Shown piece by piece: positions 17,114-25,346 of a stretch of 55,022 nt of DNA (position 1 is the first letter of the stretch; each line of letters opens with the position of its first letter). Under the pieces are notes generated by a model. That model made no database searches, was not told where the DNA came from, and was given only the letters and a program-made list of their open reading frames with translations. Source of the stretch: Bacteroidota bacterium (GTDB lineage Bacteria > Bacteroidota > Bacteroidia > Chitinophagales > Chitinophagaceae); contig JAGWVE010000008.1 of the NCBI GenBank assembly GCA_018971025.1, forward strand, positions 1 through 55,022. Direction: 5' to 3'. The position numbers were made by a program, and so were the translations under genes.

Positions 17114-17815
17114 ATGATATTGATGAAAAATAGATTTTTTTGCATGCTTACAGCTGCGCTTTTTTTACTTGCATGTAATTCAAGTGCTCAAAATGTTGAT
17201 GCTAATACATTTGAACAAAAAATAAATGCAGGTGGAGTGCAAGTACTAGATGTACGCACAGCTGGTGAATACAATGGTAGCCATATAAAAAATGTGCTAC
17301 AAGCCGATTGGACCGATAAGGCTCAATTTGCAGAGCGTACAAAATATTTAGATAAGAACAAGACACTTTTGGTGTACTGTGCAGGTGGCGGTAGAAGTGG
17401 GCAAGCAGCGGTATGGTTAAAAGAGCAAGGGTTTAAAGAAGTGGTTAATTTGCAAGGGGGTATTACTGCGTGGAATGCTGCTGGTAAGCCAGTAGTAAAA
17501 CAAGAGGGCGTTGCAGAATTGTCAAGCACTGCTTTTAATGCCACAGTTGCAAGTAATCAAATAGTACTGGTGGATGTAGGCGCAGAGTGGTGCCCGCCAT
17601 GCAAAAAAATGGAGCCGGTACTTGAAACCTTGTCAAAAGAGTTGCAGGGTAAGTATACTTTTTTAAAGGTAGATGGAGGAAGGGACGTGGCCGTAATGAA
17701 AGAAATAGGTGCCTCGGTACTACCCACATTTATGGTCTATAAAAACGGAAAACGCAGCTGGAAAAAAGAGGGCATTGTTACGCTCGAAGAATTAAAAGAA
17801 GCGCTGATAAAATAA
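17114..17815 (+). CDS. Rhodanese-thioredoxin fusion lipoprotein
   Basis: The 233-residue protein starts with a lipoprotein signal whose lipobox is LLAC (Cys21). Residues about 28-120 form a rhodanese domain with the active-site loop YCAGGGRS (Cys89). Residues about 135-232 form a thioredoxin domain with WCPPCK (Cys160, Cys163) and the conserved cis-Pro in VLPTFMVY. Both active sites are intact. The protein is probably attached to the periplasmic face of a membrane and may act in sulfur transfer coupled to thiol-disulfide exchange, but substrates are unknown. The ATG abuts the upstream stop codon with no gap; ATG 17123 is a possible alternative start. Confidence 0.88.
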   Translation: MILMKNRFFCMLTAALFLLACNSSAQNVDANTFEQKINAGGVQVLDVRTAGEYNGSHIKNVLQADWTDKAQFAERTKYLDKNKTLLVYCAGGGRSGQAAVWLKEQGFKEVVNLQGGITAWNAAGKPVVKQEGVAELSSTAFNATVASNQIVLVDVGAEWCPPCKKMEPVLETLSKELQGKYTFLKVDGGRDVAVMKEIGASVLPTFMVYKNGKRSWKKEGIVTLEELKEALIK

Positions 17816-17816
17816 T

Positions 17817-18767
17817 TTATTGCGCGCTTTTAATGGTGTAGCCCCTTAAAAAATCTTGTACTTGCATTCTTTTTTTGCCTTCTAACTGAAGGTCTGTAAT
17901 GTGAAGGTATCCATCTGTGCAAGCAAATTTCAAATAGGTTTTGTTGTCTGTTATAACTGTGCCTACTGCGCTTTGGTGACTACAAATTTCTTTTTGTGCC
18001 GCAAAAATTTTAAAAATCTTATCGTCTAGTTTAGTGAGCGCACCCGGAAATGGCGAAAGGCCTCTAATTAAATTAAAGATCGATTCGGCAGTATTATTCC
18101 AGTTAATGGTGCAGGTTTCCGTAAATATTTTGGGAGCGTGTTTTAATAGTTGCGGGTCATTATTTATAATATCTTCCTGGTCTTTTTCTAGGAGCGTATT
18201 GCTAAGGAGCCCTTTAAGTGTAGTTACTAAAAGATTGGCACCAAGCACCATCATTTTATCATGAATGGTGCCCGCAGTATCCGCTTCAGTGATTGGGAGT
18301 TTATCTTGTAATAAAATATTGCCTGTATCAATGGCGGCTTTTAATTTAAAAGTAGTAACGCCTGTTTCTTTTTCTCCATTGATAACCGCCCAGTTAATAG
18401 GCGCAGCTCCTCTATAAGAAGGAAGCAAGGAGCCGTGCACATTAATAGTGCCCATGGGCGGCATATTCCAAACAATTTCTGGGAGCATTCTAAAGGCAAC
18501 AACTACAAATACATTTGCGTTTAAAGCCTCTAATGCACTTATAAACGCAGGGTCTTTTAATTTAACAGGTTGTAAAACGGGTAAGTTATTTTCTACCGCA
18601 TATTTTTTGACAGCACTTTGTTGTAACTGAAGTCCACGGCCTGCAGGTTTATCTGGGGCTGTAACAACAGCACTAATGGTAAAGCCCGCTTTAACAAGTG
18701 CATCCAGTGATGCAACCGCAAAAGGAGGGGTCCCCATAAAAACAATACGTGTATCTGCTGGATTCAT
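17817..18767 (-). CDS. fmt: Methionyl-tRNA formyltransferase
   Basis: The 316-residue protein has the formyltransferase core: RIVFMGTPPFAVASLDAL at the start, APDKPAGRG, the catalytic block NVHGSLLPSYRGAAPINWA (Asn-His with the downstream Asp in the TGVTTF...DTGNIL region), and a C-terminal OB-like domain. It transfers a formyl group from 10-formyl-tetrahydrofolate to initiator Met-tRNA. The gene lies 11 nt downstream of the NamZ-like gene on the same strand, so the two are likely cotranscribed. It converges tail-to-tail with the rhodanese gene with only one base between the stop codons. Confidence 0.95.
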   Translation of the reverse strand: MNPADTRIVFMGTPPFAVASLDALVKAGFTISAVVTAPDKPAGRGLQLQQSAVKKYAVENNLPVLQPVKLKDPAFISALEALNANVFVVVAFRMLPEIVWNMPPMGTINVHGSLLPSYRGAAPINWAVINGEKETGVTTFKLKAAIDTGNILLQDKLPITEADTAGTIHDKMMVLGANLLVTTLKGLLSNTLLEKDQEDIINNDPQLLKHAPKIFTETCTINWNNTAESIFNLIRGLSPFPGALTKLDDKIFKIFAAQKEICSHQSAVGTVITDNKTYLKFACTDGYLHITDLQLEGKKRMQVQDFLRGYTIKSAQ

Positions 18768-18778
18768 AAAGAGTGTGC

Positions 18779-19987
18779 TTATTCGAAGTCTGTGTAAAGC
18801 AAATATTTTTTTCTGATGGCTTTAAAAGCGTCAATATCTTTTTTCCAACTAGCTCTAATTTCTTTTTCTGAAGCGCCTGCAATAATTTGTTTTTGAAGCG
18901 CATCGTTACCGGCAAGTTTGTTAAAAAAATAGTCTGTGGGCTTACCTGATTTTGGCGTGATAAAAAACTTTTCTTTTTCTGGAAATAGTTTGTAGGCCTC
19001 TAGTAAATAACTCAATTGAATTTTACCATCAACTTTTTGTAAAACTTCTTTATCTGTGCCTGCAAGGTTCCATCCATAGCAGAGCTGATCTTTTAGTTTA
19101 GGTTCTTTAGCGCCATCTCTACTGGTTGGCGTAAAAGCGTATAATGTTTTTGGTAAACTAGGGTGCCCAAAAATAGCAAATGGAAAATCAGTTCCACGGC
19201 CTTCGCTTAAAATGGTTCCTTCAAACAAACAGTTGCTTCCATACCAGTACACAGACGACATGTTGCCTAAGTTTGGAGAAGGCTTAACCGGTAAAACATA
19301 TTTGCTTTTATGGGTGTAGTTTTTATTTTTAATGATCGTAATGCTTGGAAGTTTGGTAGCGCTCGCAGCAGCTTTTGCCCATTTTTCACCAATGAGCATT
19401 TTAGCATATTCTCCCATAGTCATACCATATACCATAGGTATAGGTTGCATGCCTACAAAACTTTTATAAGCAGTATCTAATACTGGCCCGTCTACATAAA
19501 AACCATTTGGGTTAGGTCTATCAAGTATAATAAGCGGCTTGTTGTTTTCGATCGCCGAATTAATATATTCCTCTAGGGATGATATGTAGGTATAAAAACG
19601 AGTACCTACGTCTTGGATATCAAAAAGCATTACATCTACGTCTTGTAAATCTTCGGCGCTGGGTCTTCTTTTTTTACCATACAATGAAATCACAGGAATG
19701 CCTGTTGCTGCATCTTTATAATCACCTACTTTTTCGCCAGCATCAGCGGTTCCCCTAAACCCATGCTCCGGTCCAAAGGCCTTGGTAATTTGTAGGCCTA
19801 AGTTTACCAGTGTATCCACTAAATGCTTACTACCAATGGTAGCAGTATGGTTGGCAAATAAGCCAATTCTTTTGCCTTTTAACTGAGGAAGGTATTCACT
19901 GGTTTGATAAGCACCAGGCTTAATTTCTTGGCTAAAAGCATTCATACTCAGGGCGCAGGCCAGTATAAATAGGTATATTTTTTGCAT
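18779..19987 (-). CDS. NamZ-like exo-beta-N-acetylmuramidase (DUF1343, GH171)
   Basis: This 402-residue protein carries a signal peptide (cleavage near AFS-QE, residue 19). It has the DUF1343 landmarks RIGLFANHTA, GPEHGFRGTADAGEKV, ISLYGKKRRPSAEDLQDVD and FDIQDVGTRFYTYISSL. Characterised family members (NamZ of Bacillus subtilis and Tannerella forsythia) remove terminal N-acetylmuramic acid from peptidoglycan fragments. It is thus predicted to act in the periplasm on cell-wall turnover products. It is upstream of fmt in one operon and divergent from the FKBP gene. Function is by family, not proven here. Confidence 0.85.
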   Translation of the reverse strand: MQKIYLFILACALSMNAFSQEIKPGAYQTSEYLPQLKGKRIGLFANHTATIGSKHLVDTLVNLGLQITKAFGPEHGFRGTADAGEKVGDYKDAATGIPVISLYGKKRRPSAEDLQDVDVMLFDIQDVGTRFYTYISSLEEYINSAIENNKPLIILDRPNPNGFYVDGPVLDTAYKSFVGMQPIPMVYGMTMGEYAKMLIGEKWAKAAASATKLPSITIIKNKNYTHKSKYVLPVKPSPNLGNMSSVYWYGSNCLFEGTILSEGRGTDFPFAIFGHPSLPKTLYAFTPTSRDGAKEPKLKDQLCYGWNLAGTDKEVLQKVDGKIQLSYLLEAYKLFPEKEKFFITPKSGKPTDYFFNKLAGNDALQKQIIAGASEKEIRASWKKDIDAFKAIRKKYLLYTDFE

Positions 19988-20034
19988 GGGTATGTTTTTT
20001 AGGACATTTACGCCCGAAAGTTACTCAAAAATAC

Positions 20035-20066
20035 TTGCCAAAACCTCGTTTTTGGTTTGTACTTTT
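20035..20066 (+). promoter_or_regulatory. Putative promoter of the FKBP gene (TTG-N21-TACTTTTG)
   Basis: TACTTTTG at 20059-20066 is an exact -7 match, and a TTG at 20035-20037 lies 21 nt upstream, within the usual -33 spacing. It rules out a start at TTG 20035 for the gene and leaves a leader of about 40 nt. Confidence 0.6.
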
Positions 20067-20109
20067 GCCGTTCGGCCCTGCCGAAATCTTTCAATTACAA
20101 ATAAATAAC

Positions 20110-20565
20110 ATGCAACAAGTTAAAAAAGGTGATACTGTAAAAGTGCATTATCATGGTAAGTTAACAAATGGTTCAACTTTTGATTCTTCAGAAGGCAGAG
20201 AGCCACTTGAGTTTGAAGTAGGTGGCGGTATGGTAATTCCAGGCTTTGATGATGGCGTTACAGGTATGGCTATTGGCGAAAAAAAGACAGTAACGATTCC
20301 TGCAGATCAGGCTTACGGACCTAAGCAAGAAGAAATGGTAATGGAGTTTCCAAAAGACCGTTTCCCTGAAGACATGGTTCCTGAAGTTGGTATGCAATTA
20401 AATATGAGTAATGGCAGCGGGCAAAATTTCCCTGTTGTTATTGTTGAAATCAGAGAAACATCTGTTGTGCTAGATGCGAACCATCCATTAGCAGGTGAAA
20501 CTTTAGTTTTTGATTTAGAATTAGTGGCTATCAATGGTGCTACTTCTATGATCATCATGCCATAG
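20110..20565 (+). CDS. FKBP-type peptidyl-prolyl cis-trans isomerase, SlyD-like
   Basis: The 151-residue protein begins MQQVKKGDTVKVHYHGKLTN and contains the FKBP active-site residues FDSSEGREPLEF, MVIPGFDDGVTGM and the inserted-in-flap domain (PADQAYGPKQEEMVMEFPK to NHPLAGETLVFDLELV) found in SlyD-like enzymes. It catalyses proline isomerisation and can act as a chaperone in the cytosol. The His-rich metal-binding tail of E. coli SlyD is absent. The start ATG 20110 was chosen because a promoter occupies 20035-20066. A strong terminator follows. Confidence 0.92.
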   Translation: MQQVKKGDTVKVHYHGKLTNGSTFDSSEGREPLEFEVGGGMVIPGFDDGVTGMAIGEKKTVTIPADQAYGPKQEEMVMEFPKDRFPEDMVPEVGMQLNMSNGSGQNFPVVIVEIRETSVVLDANHPLAGETLVFDLELVAINGATSMIIMP

Positions 20566-20585
20566 TATTTCAAATTAATTTTGAA

Positions 20586-20625
20586 TAAAAAAGAGCCGCT
20601 CTACCATAGTAGAGCGGCTCTTTTT
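20586..20625. terminator. Bidirectional terminator hairpin between the FKBP gene and pepT
   Basis: AAGAGCCGCTCTAC (20591-20604) pairs perfectly with GTAGAGCGGCTCTT (20609-20622) around a CATA loop, flanked by A-run and T-run. It ends the FKBP transcript and lies only 15 nt before the pepT ATG, so pepT needs its own start within or after it. A TACATTTA near-match to the -7 box sits at 20628-20635. Confidence 0.9.
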
Positions 20626-20640
20626 CGTACATTTAAAACC

Positions 20641-21897
20641 ATGATGACAGCTTATAATTTTACGGTTACCGAACGTTTTCTACGCTATGTACAAATCGAT
20701 ACACAAAGTGATCCTGCAGCTACTTGTTTTCCTAGCACAGCAAAGCAGTTACACCTTGCGCAGCTATTAGAAAAAGAATTGACAGCCATGGGGCTTGCAA
20801 ATGTTCATATCGACGAGCATGGGTATACCCATGCAACCATACCAAGTAATACCACTAAAAATGTGCCCGTTATATGTTTTTGTAGCCATATCGATACTGC
20901 GCCAGATTGTAGTGGCAGAGGTGTAAACCCCATACTGCATAAAGATTACACGGGTGCGCCCATTGTTTTACCTGATGACAATAGCCAGGTTATCACAACA
21001 GAAGCCTATCCGTATTTAAAAAATCATATTGGAAAATCAGTTATTACAGCAAGTGGCACAACGCTACTTGGCGCTGATGATAAAAGTGGTGTTGCCATTA
21101 TTATGGACATGGCGCATTATTTAACAACACATCCAACTATTGAACACGGGGATATTAAAATATTATTTACTCCCGACGAAGAAGTAGGTAGAGGTACCGA
21201 AAAATTAGACTTAGCAAAACTAGGTGCCCATTTTGGATTTACACTTGATGGCGGCGAGCTAGGCAGTTTTGAAGATGAAACTTTTAGTGCAGACGCTGCA
21301 ACGATTGTAATTGATGGTGTTAGCGCGCATCCAGGATACGCGAAAGGCAAAATGGTGAATGCCTTAAAAATTGCTGCAGAAATTGTAGCAACATTACCAA
21401 AAGATGCTTGGTGTCCGGAAGCCACCAGTGGCAAAGAAGGTTTTGTGCATCCAGTAGGCGTTCATGGTATTCAGGAAAAAGCAACCATCGAATTTATTGT
21501 GCGTGATTTTGATACGGCAATACTAGCGGTGCACGAAAAAAAATTATTTGATCTAGCGCAAAATATTGTCTCCAAGTATCCTGGCGCAACCATTACCTGT
21601 TCAGTAACGGAGCAGTACCGAAACATGAAAGAAATTATTGACCAGCACCCACATATCTCGGCGCTTGCAAAAGCAGCTTATGAAAAAGCAGGACTCACGC
21701 TTGTGAAAGAGCCTATTAGAGGCGGCACGGATGGTTCAAGGCTTAGTTTTATGGGACTTCCATGCCCTAATATATTTACCGGCATGCAGGCTATTCACAG
21801 CAAGCACGAATGGGTGGGGGTAACTGATATGGAGAAATCAGTGGAAGTACTCGTAAATATTTGTAATTTAAATACCAATAGCTTTAACGAAAAGTAA
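20641..21897 (+). CDS. pepT: Peptidase T (tripeptide aminopeptidase)
   Basis: The 418-residue protein has the M20 metallopeptidase motifs of PepT: FCSHIDTAPD (His83, Asp85), LLGADDKSGVAIIMD with the bridging Asp, and FTPDEEVGRGTEKLD with the catalytic Glu-Glu. The closing zinc ligand lies in IHSKHEWV. PepT removes the N-terminal residue of tripeptides in the cytosol. The reading frame extends upstream through the terminator hairpin, so the start was set at ATG 20641; ATG 20644 is immediately adjacent. The GMC oxidoreductase pair follows 4 nt later on the same strand. Confidence 0.93.
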   Translation: MMTAYNFTVTERFLRYVQIDTQSDPAATCFPSTAKQLHLAQLLEKELTAMGLANVHIDEHGYTHATIPSNTTKNVPVICFCSHIDTAPDCSGRGVNPILHKDYTGAPIVLPDDNSQVITTEAYPYLKNHIGKSVITASGTTLLGADDKSGVAIIMDMAHYLTTHPTIEHGDIKILFTPDEEVGRGTEKLDLAKLGAHFGFTLDGGELGSFEDETFSADAATIVIDGVSAHPGYAKGKMVNALKIAAEIVATLPKDAWCPEATSGKEGFVHPVGVHGIQEKATIEFIVRDFDTAILAVHEKKLFDLAQNIVSKYPGATITCSVTEQYRNMKEIIDQHPHISALAKAAYEKAGLTLVKEPIRGGTDGSRLSFMGLPCPNIFTGMQAIHSKHEWVGVTDMEKSVEVLVNICNLNTNSFNEK

Positions 21898-21901
21898 TTC
21901 T

Positions 21902-23581
21902 ATGTCTTCTAATACCTTTGATGCGATTGTAATTGGTTCTGGAATCAGTGGCGGATGGGCTGCCAAGGAGCTGACCGAAAAAGGCTTGAAAACAATTGTA
22001 CTAGAAAGAGGTAGAGACGTTGTTCATTTAAAAGATTATCCAACTGCCACCAAAAACCCTTGGGAGTTTGCACACCGGAATAAAAAATCAGCTGCTTTTA
22101 AAAAAGAAAATCCCATCGTTTCAAAATGTTATGCATTTGGCGAATCGTCGGAACACTTTTTTGTAAAAGATGCAGAACATCCTTACGTGCAAGAGAAGCC
22201 CTACGATTGGATTAGAGGATATCAGGTAGGAGGTAAGTCATTACTATGGGCAAGACAAACGCAGCGCTGGAGTAAATATGATTTTGAAGCGCCTAAGCGT
22301 GATGGCTTTGCAGTAGACTGGCCTATCAGATACGAAGACATAGATGCATGGTATACGCATGTAGAAAAATTTGCCGGCATAAGTGGTAATAAAGATGGTT
22401 TGGATACACTTCCAGATGGCGATTTTTTACCTCCTTGGGAAATGAATTGTGTTGAAGAAGCATTGGCAGAAAAAATCAATAGTGCCTATAAAGACAGGCG
22501 CGTTATTCAGGGTCGCTGCGCGCATTTAACAAAGCCCAACCCGGTGCATTTAGAGCAGGGCCGTGGCCAATGTCAGGCAAGAAGTTTATGCGAAAGAGGT
22601 TGTCCATTTGGTGGTTATTTTAGTAGCAATGCAGCCACACTTCCTTGGGCACAAAAAACAGGCAATTTAACATTACGTCCAAACTCGGTAGTACATTCTA
22701 TTATTTATGACGAGGCTACACAAAAAGCATCGGGTGTTAAAGTAATTGATGCTATTACAAAAGAGGAGATTATATTTTATGCAAAAATCATTTTTGTAAA
22801 TGCTGCCTGTATCAATACCAATTTGATACTATTAAATTCTACATCCAAAAGATTTCCGAATGGCCTTGGTAACGACAATGGTTTATTAGGAAAGTATATT
22901 GCGTTTCATAATTATAGAGGAAGCATTACCGCCAATTATGAGGGTCATTTAGACCAGTATTATTATGGCCGCAGACCCACACAGGTAATGATGCCTAATT
23001 TTAGAAATGTCCACAAACAAGAAACTGATTTTTTGCGAGGATACATGGTGCATTTTAGTGCAAGTAGAGGAAAGGCAAGTGCAGATGGTGTTGGCAGGGA
23101 TTTTAAAGAAGCCCTCACAGAGCCAGGTCCGTGGAGTATTTATATGATGATGCAAGGAGAAACAATTCCAAAAGAAAGTAACCATGTGCGTTTACATCCT
23201 ACATTAAAAGATGCATGGGGCATTCCTCAAATTGTTACCTCGGTAGATTATGATGACAATGACGAAAAATTATTGCAAGATTTTTTAAAGCAAGGAGTAG
23301 AAATGTTAGAGAAAGCGGGTTGCACAAATATTGCTCCTTACGATAGCAAGCAAGCCCCCGGATTAGATATTCATGAAATGGGTGGCGTAAGAATGGGAAG
23401 AGATCCAAAAACATCACTACTAAACGAGTGGAATCAAATGCACTTGTGTCAAAATGTTTTTGTAACAGATGGCGCAGCCATGACATCTACCAGTACACAA
23501 AATCCTTCGCTAACTTTTATGGCACTAACTGCACGTGCTGCTAATTATGCAGTGGAGCAGATAAAAAAAGGGAAACTTTAA
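21902..23581 (+). CDS. GMC-family oxidoreductase (first of a tandem pair)
   Basis: The 559-residue protein has the FAD-binding motif VIGSGISGGWAAKEL (from residue 10) and the C-terminal GMC block HEMGGVRMGRDPKTS followed by FVTDGAAMTSTSTQNP, which carries the active-site His/Asn region. Between them is a conserved Cys set, C224-x5-C230-x3-C234 (ending GCPFGGYFS), of the kind seen in large subunits of membrane sugar and gluconate dehydrogenases. No signal peptide and no small-subunit gene are visible. It is likely a flavin sugar or polyol dehydrogenase. The next gene is a close paralogue 18 nt downstream. Substrate unknown. Confidence 0.88.
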   Translation: MSSNTFDAIVIGSGISGGWAAKELTEKGLKTIVLERGRDVVHLKDYPTATKNPWEFAHRNKKSAAFKKENPIVSKCYAFGESSEHFFVKDAEHPYVQEKPYDWIRGYQVGGKSLLWARQTQRWSKYDFEAPKRDGFAVDWPIRYEDIDAWYTHVEKFAGISGNKDGLDTLPDGDFLPPWEMNCVEEALAEKINSAYKDRRVIQGRCAHLTKPNPVHLEQGRGQCQARSLCERGCPFGGYFSSNAATLPWAQKTGNLTLRPNSVVHSIIYDEATQKASGVKVIDAITKEEIIFYAKIIFVNAACINTNLILLNSTSKRFPNGLGNDNGLLGKYIAFHNYRGSITANYEGHLDQYYYGRRPTQVMMPNFRNVHKQETDFLRGYMVHFSASRGKASADGVGRDFKEALTEPGPWSIYMMMQGETIPKESNHVRLHPTLKDAWGIPQIVTSVDYDDNDEKLLQDFLKQGVEMLEKAGCTNIAPYDSKQAPGLDIHEMGGVRMGRDPKTSLLNEWNQMHLCQNVFVTDGAAMTSTSTQNPSLTFMALTARAANYAVEQIKKGKL

Positions 23582-23599
23582 ATTTTAAAATTCAAACGC

Positions 23600-25312
23600 A
23601 TGTCAGATACCGCATACCTCAATACAAAAGCTACGGCTGGTAATACATATGATGCCATTGTTATTGGATCTGGCATTAGTGGTGGATGGGCCGCCAAAGA
23701 ACTCACCGAAAAAGGCTTAAAAGTTTTACTCTTAGAACGTGGTAAAGACCATCAGCACATTAAAGATTATAAAGGGATCAATGATGATCCATGGGATACG
23801 CCACACCGAGGCAGAACCACCAAGGAGCAGCAGGAAAAATATCCGGTAATACATAGAGGATGGGCTGCCAACGAACGCGTAATGGACGCCTGGACCAATG
23901 AAGAAGATTGTCCGTACACCGAGGTAAAACCTTTTACCTGGTGGAGAAGTTATAGAATGGGGGGTAGGTCACTATTGTGGGGTAGACAAAGCTACCGTTT
24001 AAGTGATTTAGATTTTGAAGCCAATGGAAAAGAAGGCGTTGGTGTAGATTGGCCCATTCGTTATAAAGACATTGCACCTTGGTATGATCATGTAGAAAAA
24101 TTTGCAGGCATTAGTGGATCACTAGAAGGGCTTCCGCATTTACCCGATGGTCAATTTTTACCACCTATGGATTTGAACTGTGTAGAAAAAGATGTGGCTG
24201 CAAGAATCAAAGAAAAATTTAAAGGAGAAAGACATTTAATTATTGGAAGAGTTGCCAATTTAACAAAAGCCATCGAAGGGCGTACCAATTGTCAATTTAG
24301 AAATAGATGTTGGGAAGGTTGTCCTTTTGGTGGATATTTTAGTACCCAGTCTTCTACAATGCCAGCCGCTTTAAAAACGGGTAATTTAACCGTTAGGCCT
24401 TTTTCTATTGTTACTAAACTGTTGTACAATAAGAATACTAAAAAAGCAGATGGGGTTGAAGTACTCGATTCGGAAACCAATAAAACATACACGTTTAATG
24501 CTAAAATTGTTTTTCTTAATGCGTCTGCATTAAACTCGGCGTGGGTACTATTTAATTCTGCTACAGATATTTGGCCAGGTGGTTTAGGTAGTAGCAGTGG
24601 AGAGCTTGGACACAATGTAATGGATCATCATTATAATTTAGGCGCGTCTGGAAGAATTGAAGGCTTTGAAGACAAATACATTTATGGTCGTCGTCCCAAT
24701 GGTTTTTATATTCCAAGGTTTGTAAACATGGGTACTGATAAGCGAAATTATTTACGTGGTTTTGGATACCAGGGAGGCGCAGGTAGAGAGGGCTGGAGTA
24801 GAGAAGTAGCTGAGCTTTCTATTGGTGCTGCGTTTAAGGAAGCCCTTACGGAGCCTGGTTCTTGGACCATTGGCGCAACGGGTTTTGGAGAAATACTGCC
24901 GTATCACGAAAATAAAATATCCTTAGATCCAACTAAAAAAGACAAATGGAATTTACCAGTGTTGTCTATGGATTGCGAGCTCAAACAAAATGAACTTGAT
25001 ATGCGTAAAGACATTGTTTCAGAATTAAAAGCAATGTTAGAAGCTGGCGGTGCAAAAAATATTACCAGCTACGATAACGGACACGCTATTGGACATGGTA
25101 TTCATGAAATGGGTACAGCCAGAATGGGTAGAGACCCAAAAACATCTGTATTAAATGGAAACAATCAGGTGTGGGATGCAAAAAATGTTTTTGTAACGGA
25201 TGGTGCATGTATGACATCAAGCGCCAATCAAAATCCTTCACTTACATATATGGCATTAACAGCACGTGCTGCCAACTTTGCAGTAGAAGCATTAAAAAAG
25301 GGAGACCTATAG
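23600..25312 (+). CDS. GMC-family oxidoreductase (second of a tandem pair)
   Basis: This 570-residue paralogue of the preceding gene shares the FAD motif (VIGSGISGGWAAKELTEKGL from residue 21), the Cys set C231-x5-C237-x3-C241 and the C-terminal HEMGTARMGRDPKTS block. A region around residues 395-420 (GGAGREGWSREVAELSIGAA) differs from the partner, suggesting different substrates or a heteromeric pair. It probably arose by duplication. The stop codon (25310-25312) lies inside the loop of a terminator hairpin. The family context suggests sugar oxidation. Confidence 0.88.
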   Translation: MSDTAYLNTKATAGNTYDAIVIGSGISGGWAAKELTEKGLKVLLLERGKDHQHIKDYKGINDDPWDTPHRGRTTKEQQEKYPVIHRGWAANERVMDAWTNEEDCPYTEVKPFTWWRSYRMGGRSLLWGRQSYRLSDLDFEANGKEGVGVDWPIRYKDIAPWYDHVEKFAGISGSLEGLPHLPDGQFLPPMDLNCVEKDVAARIKEKFKGERHLIIGRVANLTKAIEGRTNCQFRNRCWEGCPFGGYFSTQSSTMPAALKTGNLTVRPFSIVTKLLYNKNTKKADGVEVLDSETNKTYTFNAKIVFLNASALNSAWVLFNSATDIWPGGLGSSSGELGHNVMDHHYNLGASGRIEGFEDKYIYGRRPNGFYIPRFVNMGTDKRNYLRGFGYQGGAGREGWSREVAELSIGAAFKEALTEPGSWTIGATGFGEILPYHENKISLDPTKKDKWNLPVLSMDCELKQNELDMRKDIVSELKAMLEAGGAKNITSYDNGHAIGHGIHEMGTARMGRDPKTSVLNGNNQVWDAKNVFVTDGACMTSSANQNPSLTYMALTARAANFAVEALKKGDL

Positions 25313-25326
25313 TGTCTCCCTTTTTT
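25294..25326. terminator. Bidirectional terminator overlapping the end of the second GMC gene
   Basis: GGGAGAC (25300-25306) pairs with GTCTCCC (25314-25320), flanked by six A and six T bases that extend the stem to 13 bp. The stop codon of the GMC gene is in the loop. It serves the GMC operon and can also serve the converging Gfo/Idh/MocA gene. Confidence 0.88.
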
Positions 25327-25346
25327 AATATATTTTAAATTAAAAC

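Noticed and set aside
21117-21434. 105-codon minus-strand open frame
   Set aside because: It lies within pepT, whose family motifs are clear in the other strand, and the antisense peptide looks compositionally biased.
24292-24615. 107-codon minus-strand open frame
   Set aside because: Antisense to the GMC gene with no recognisable domain or promoter.
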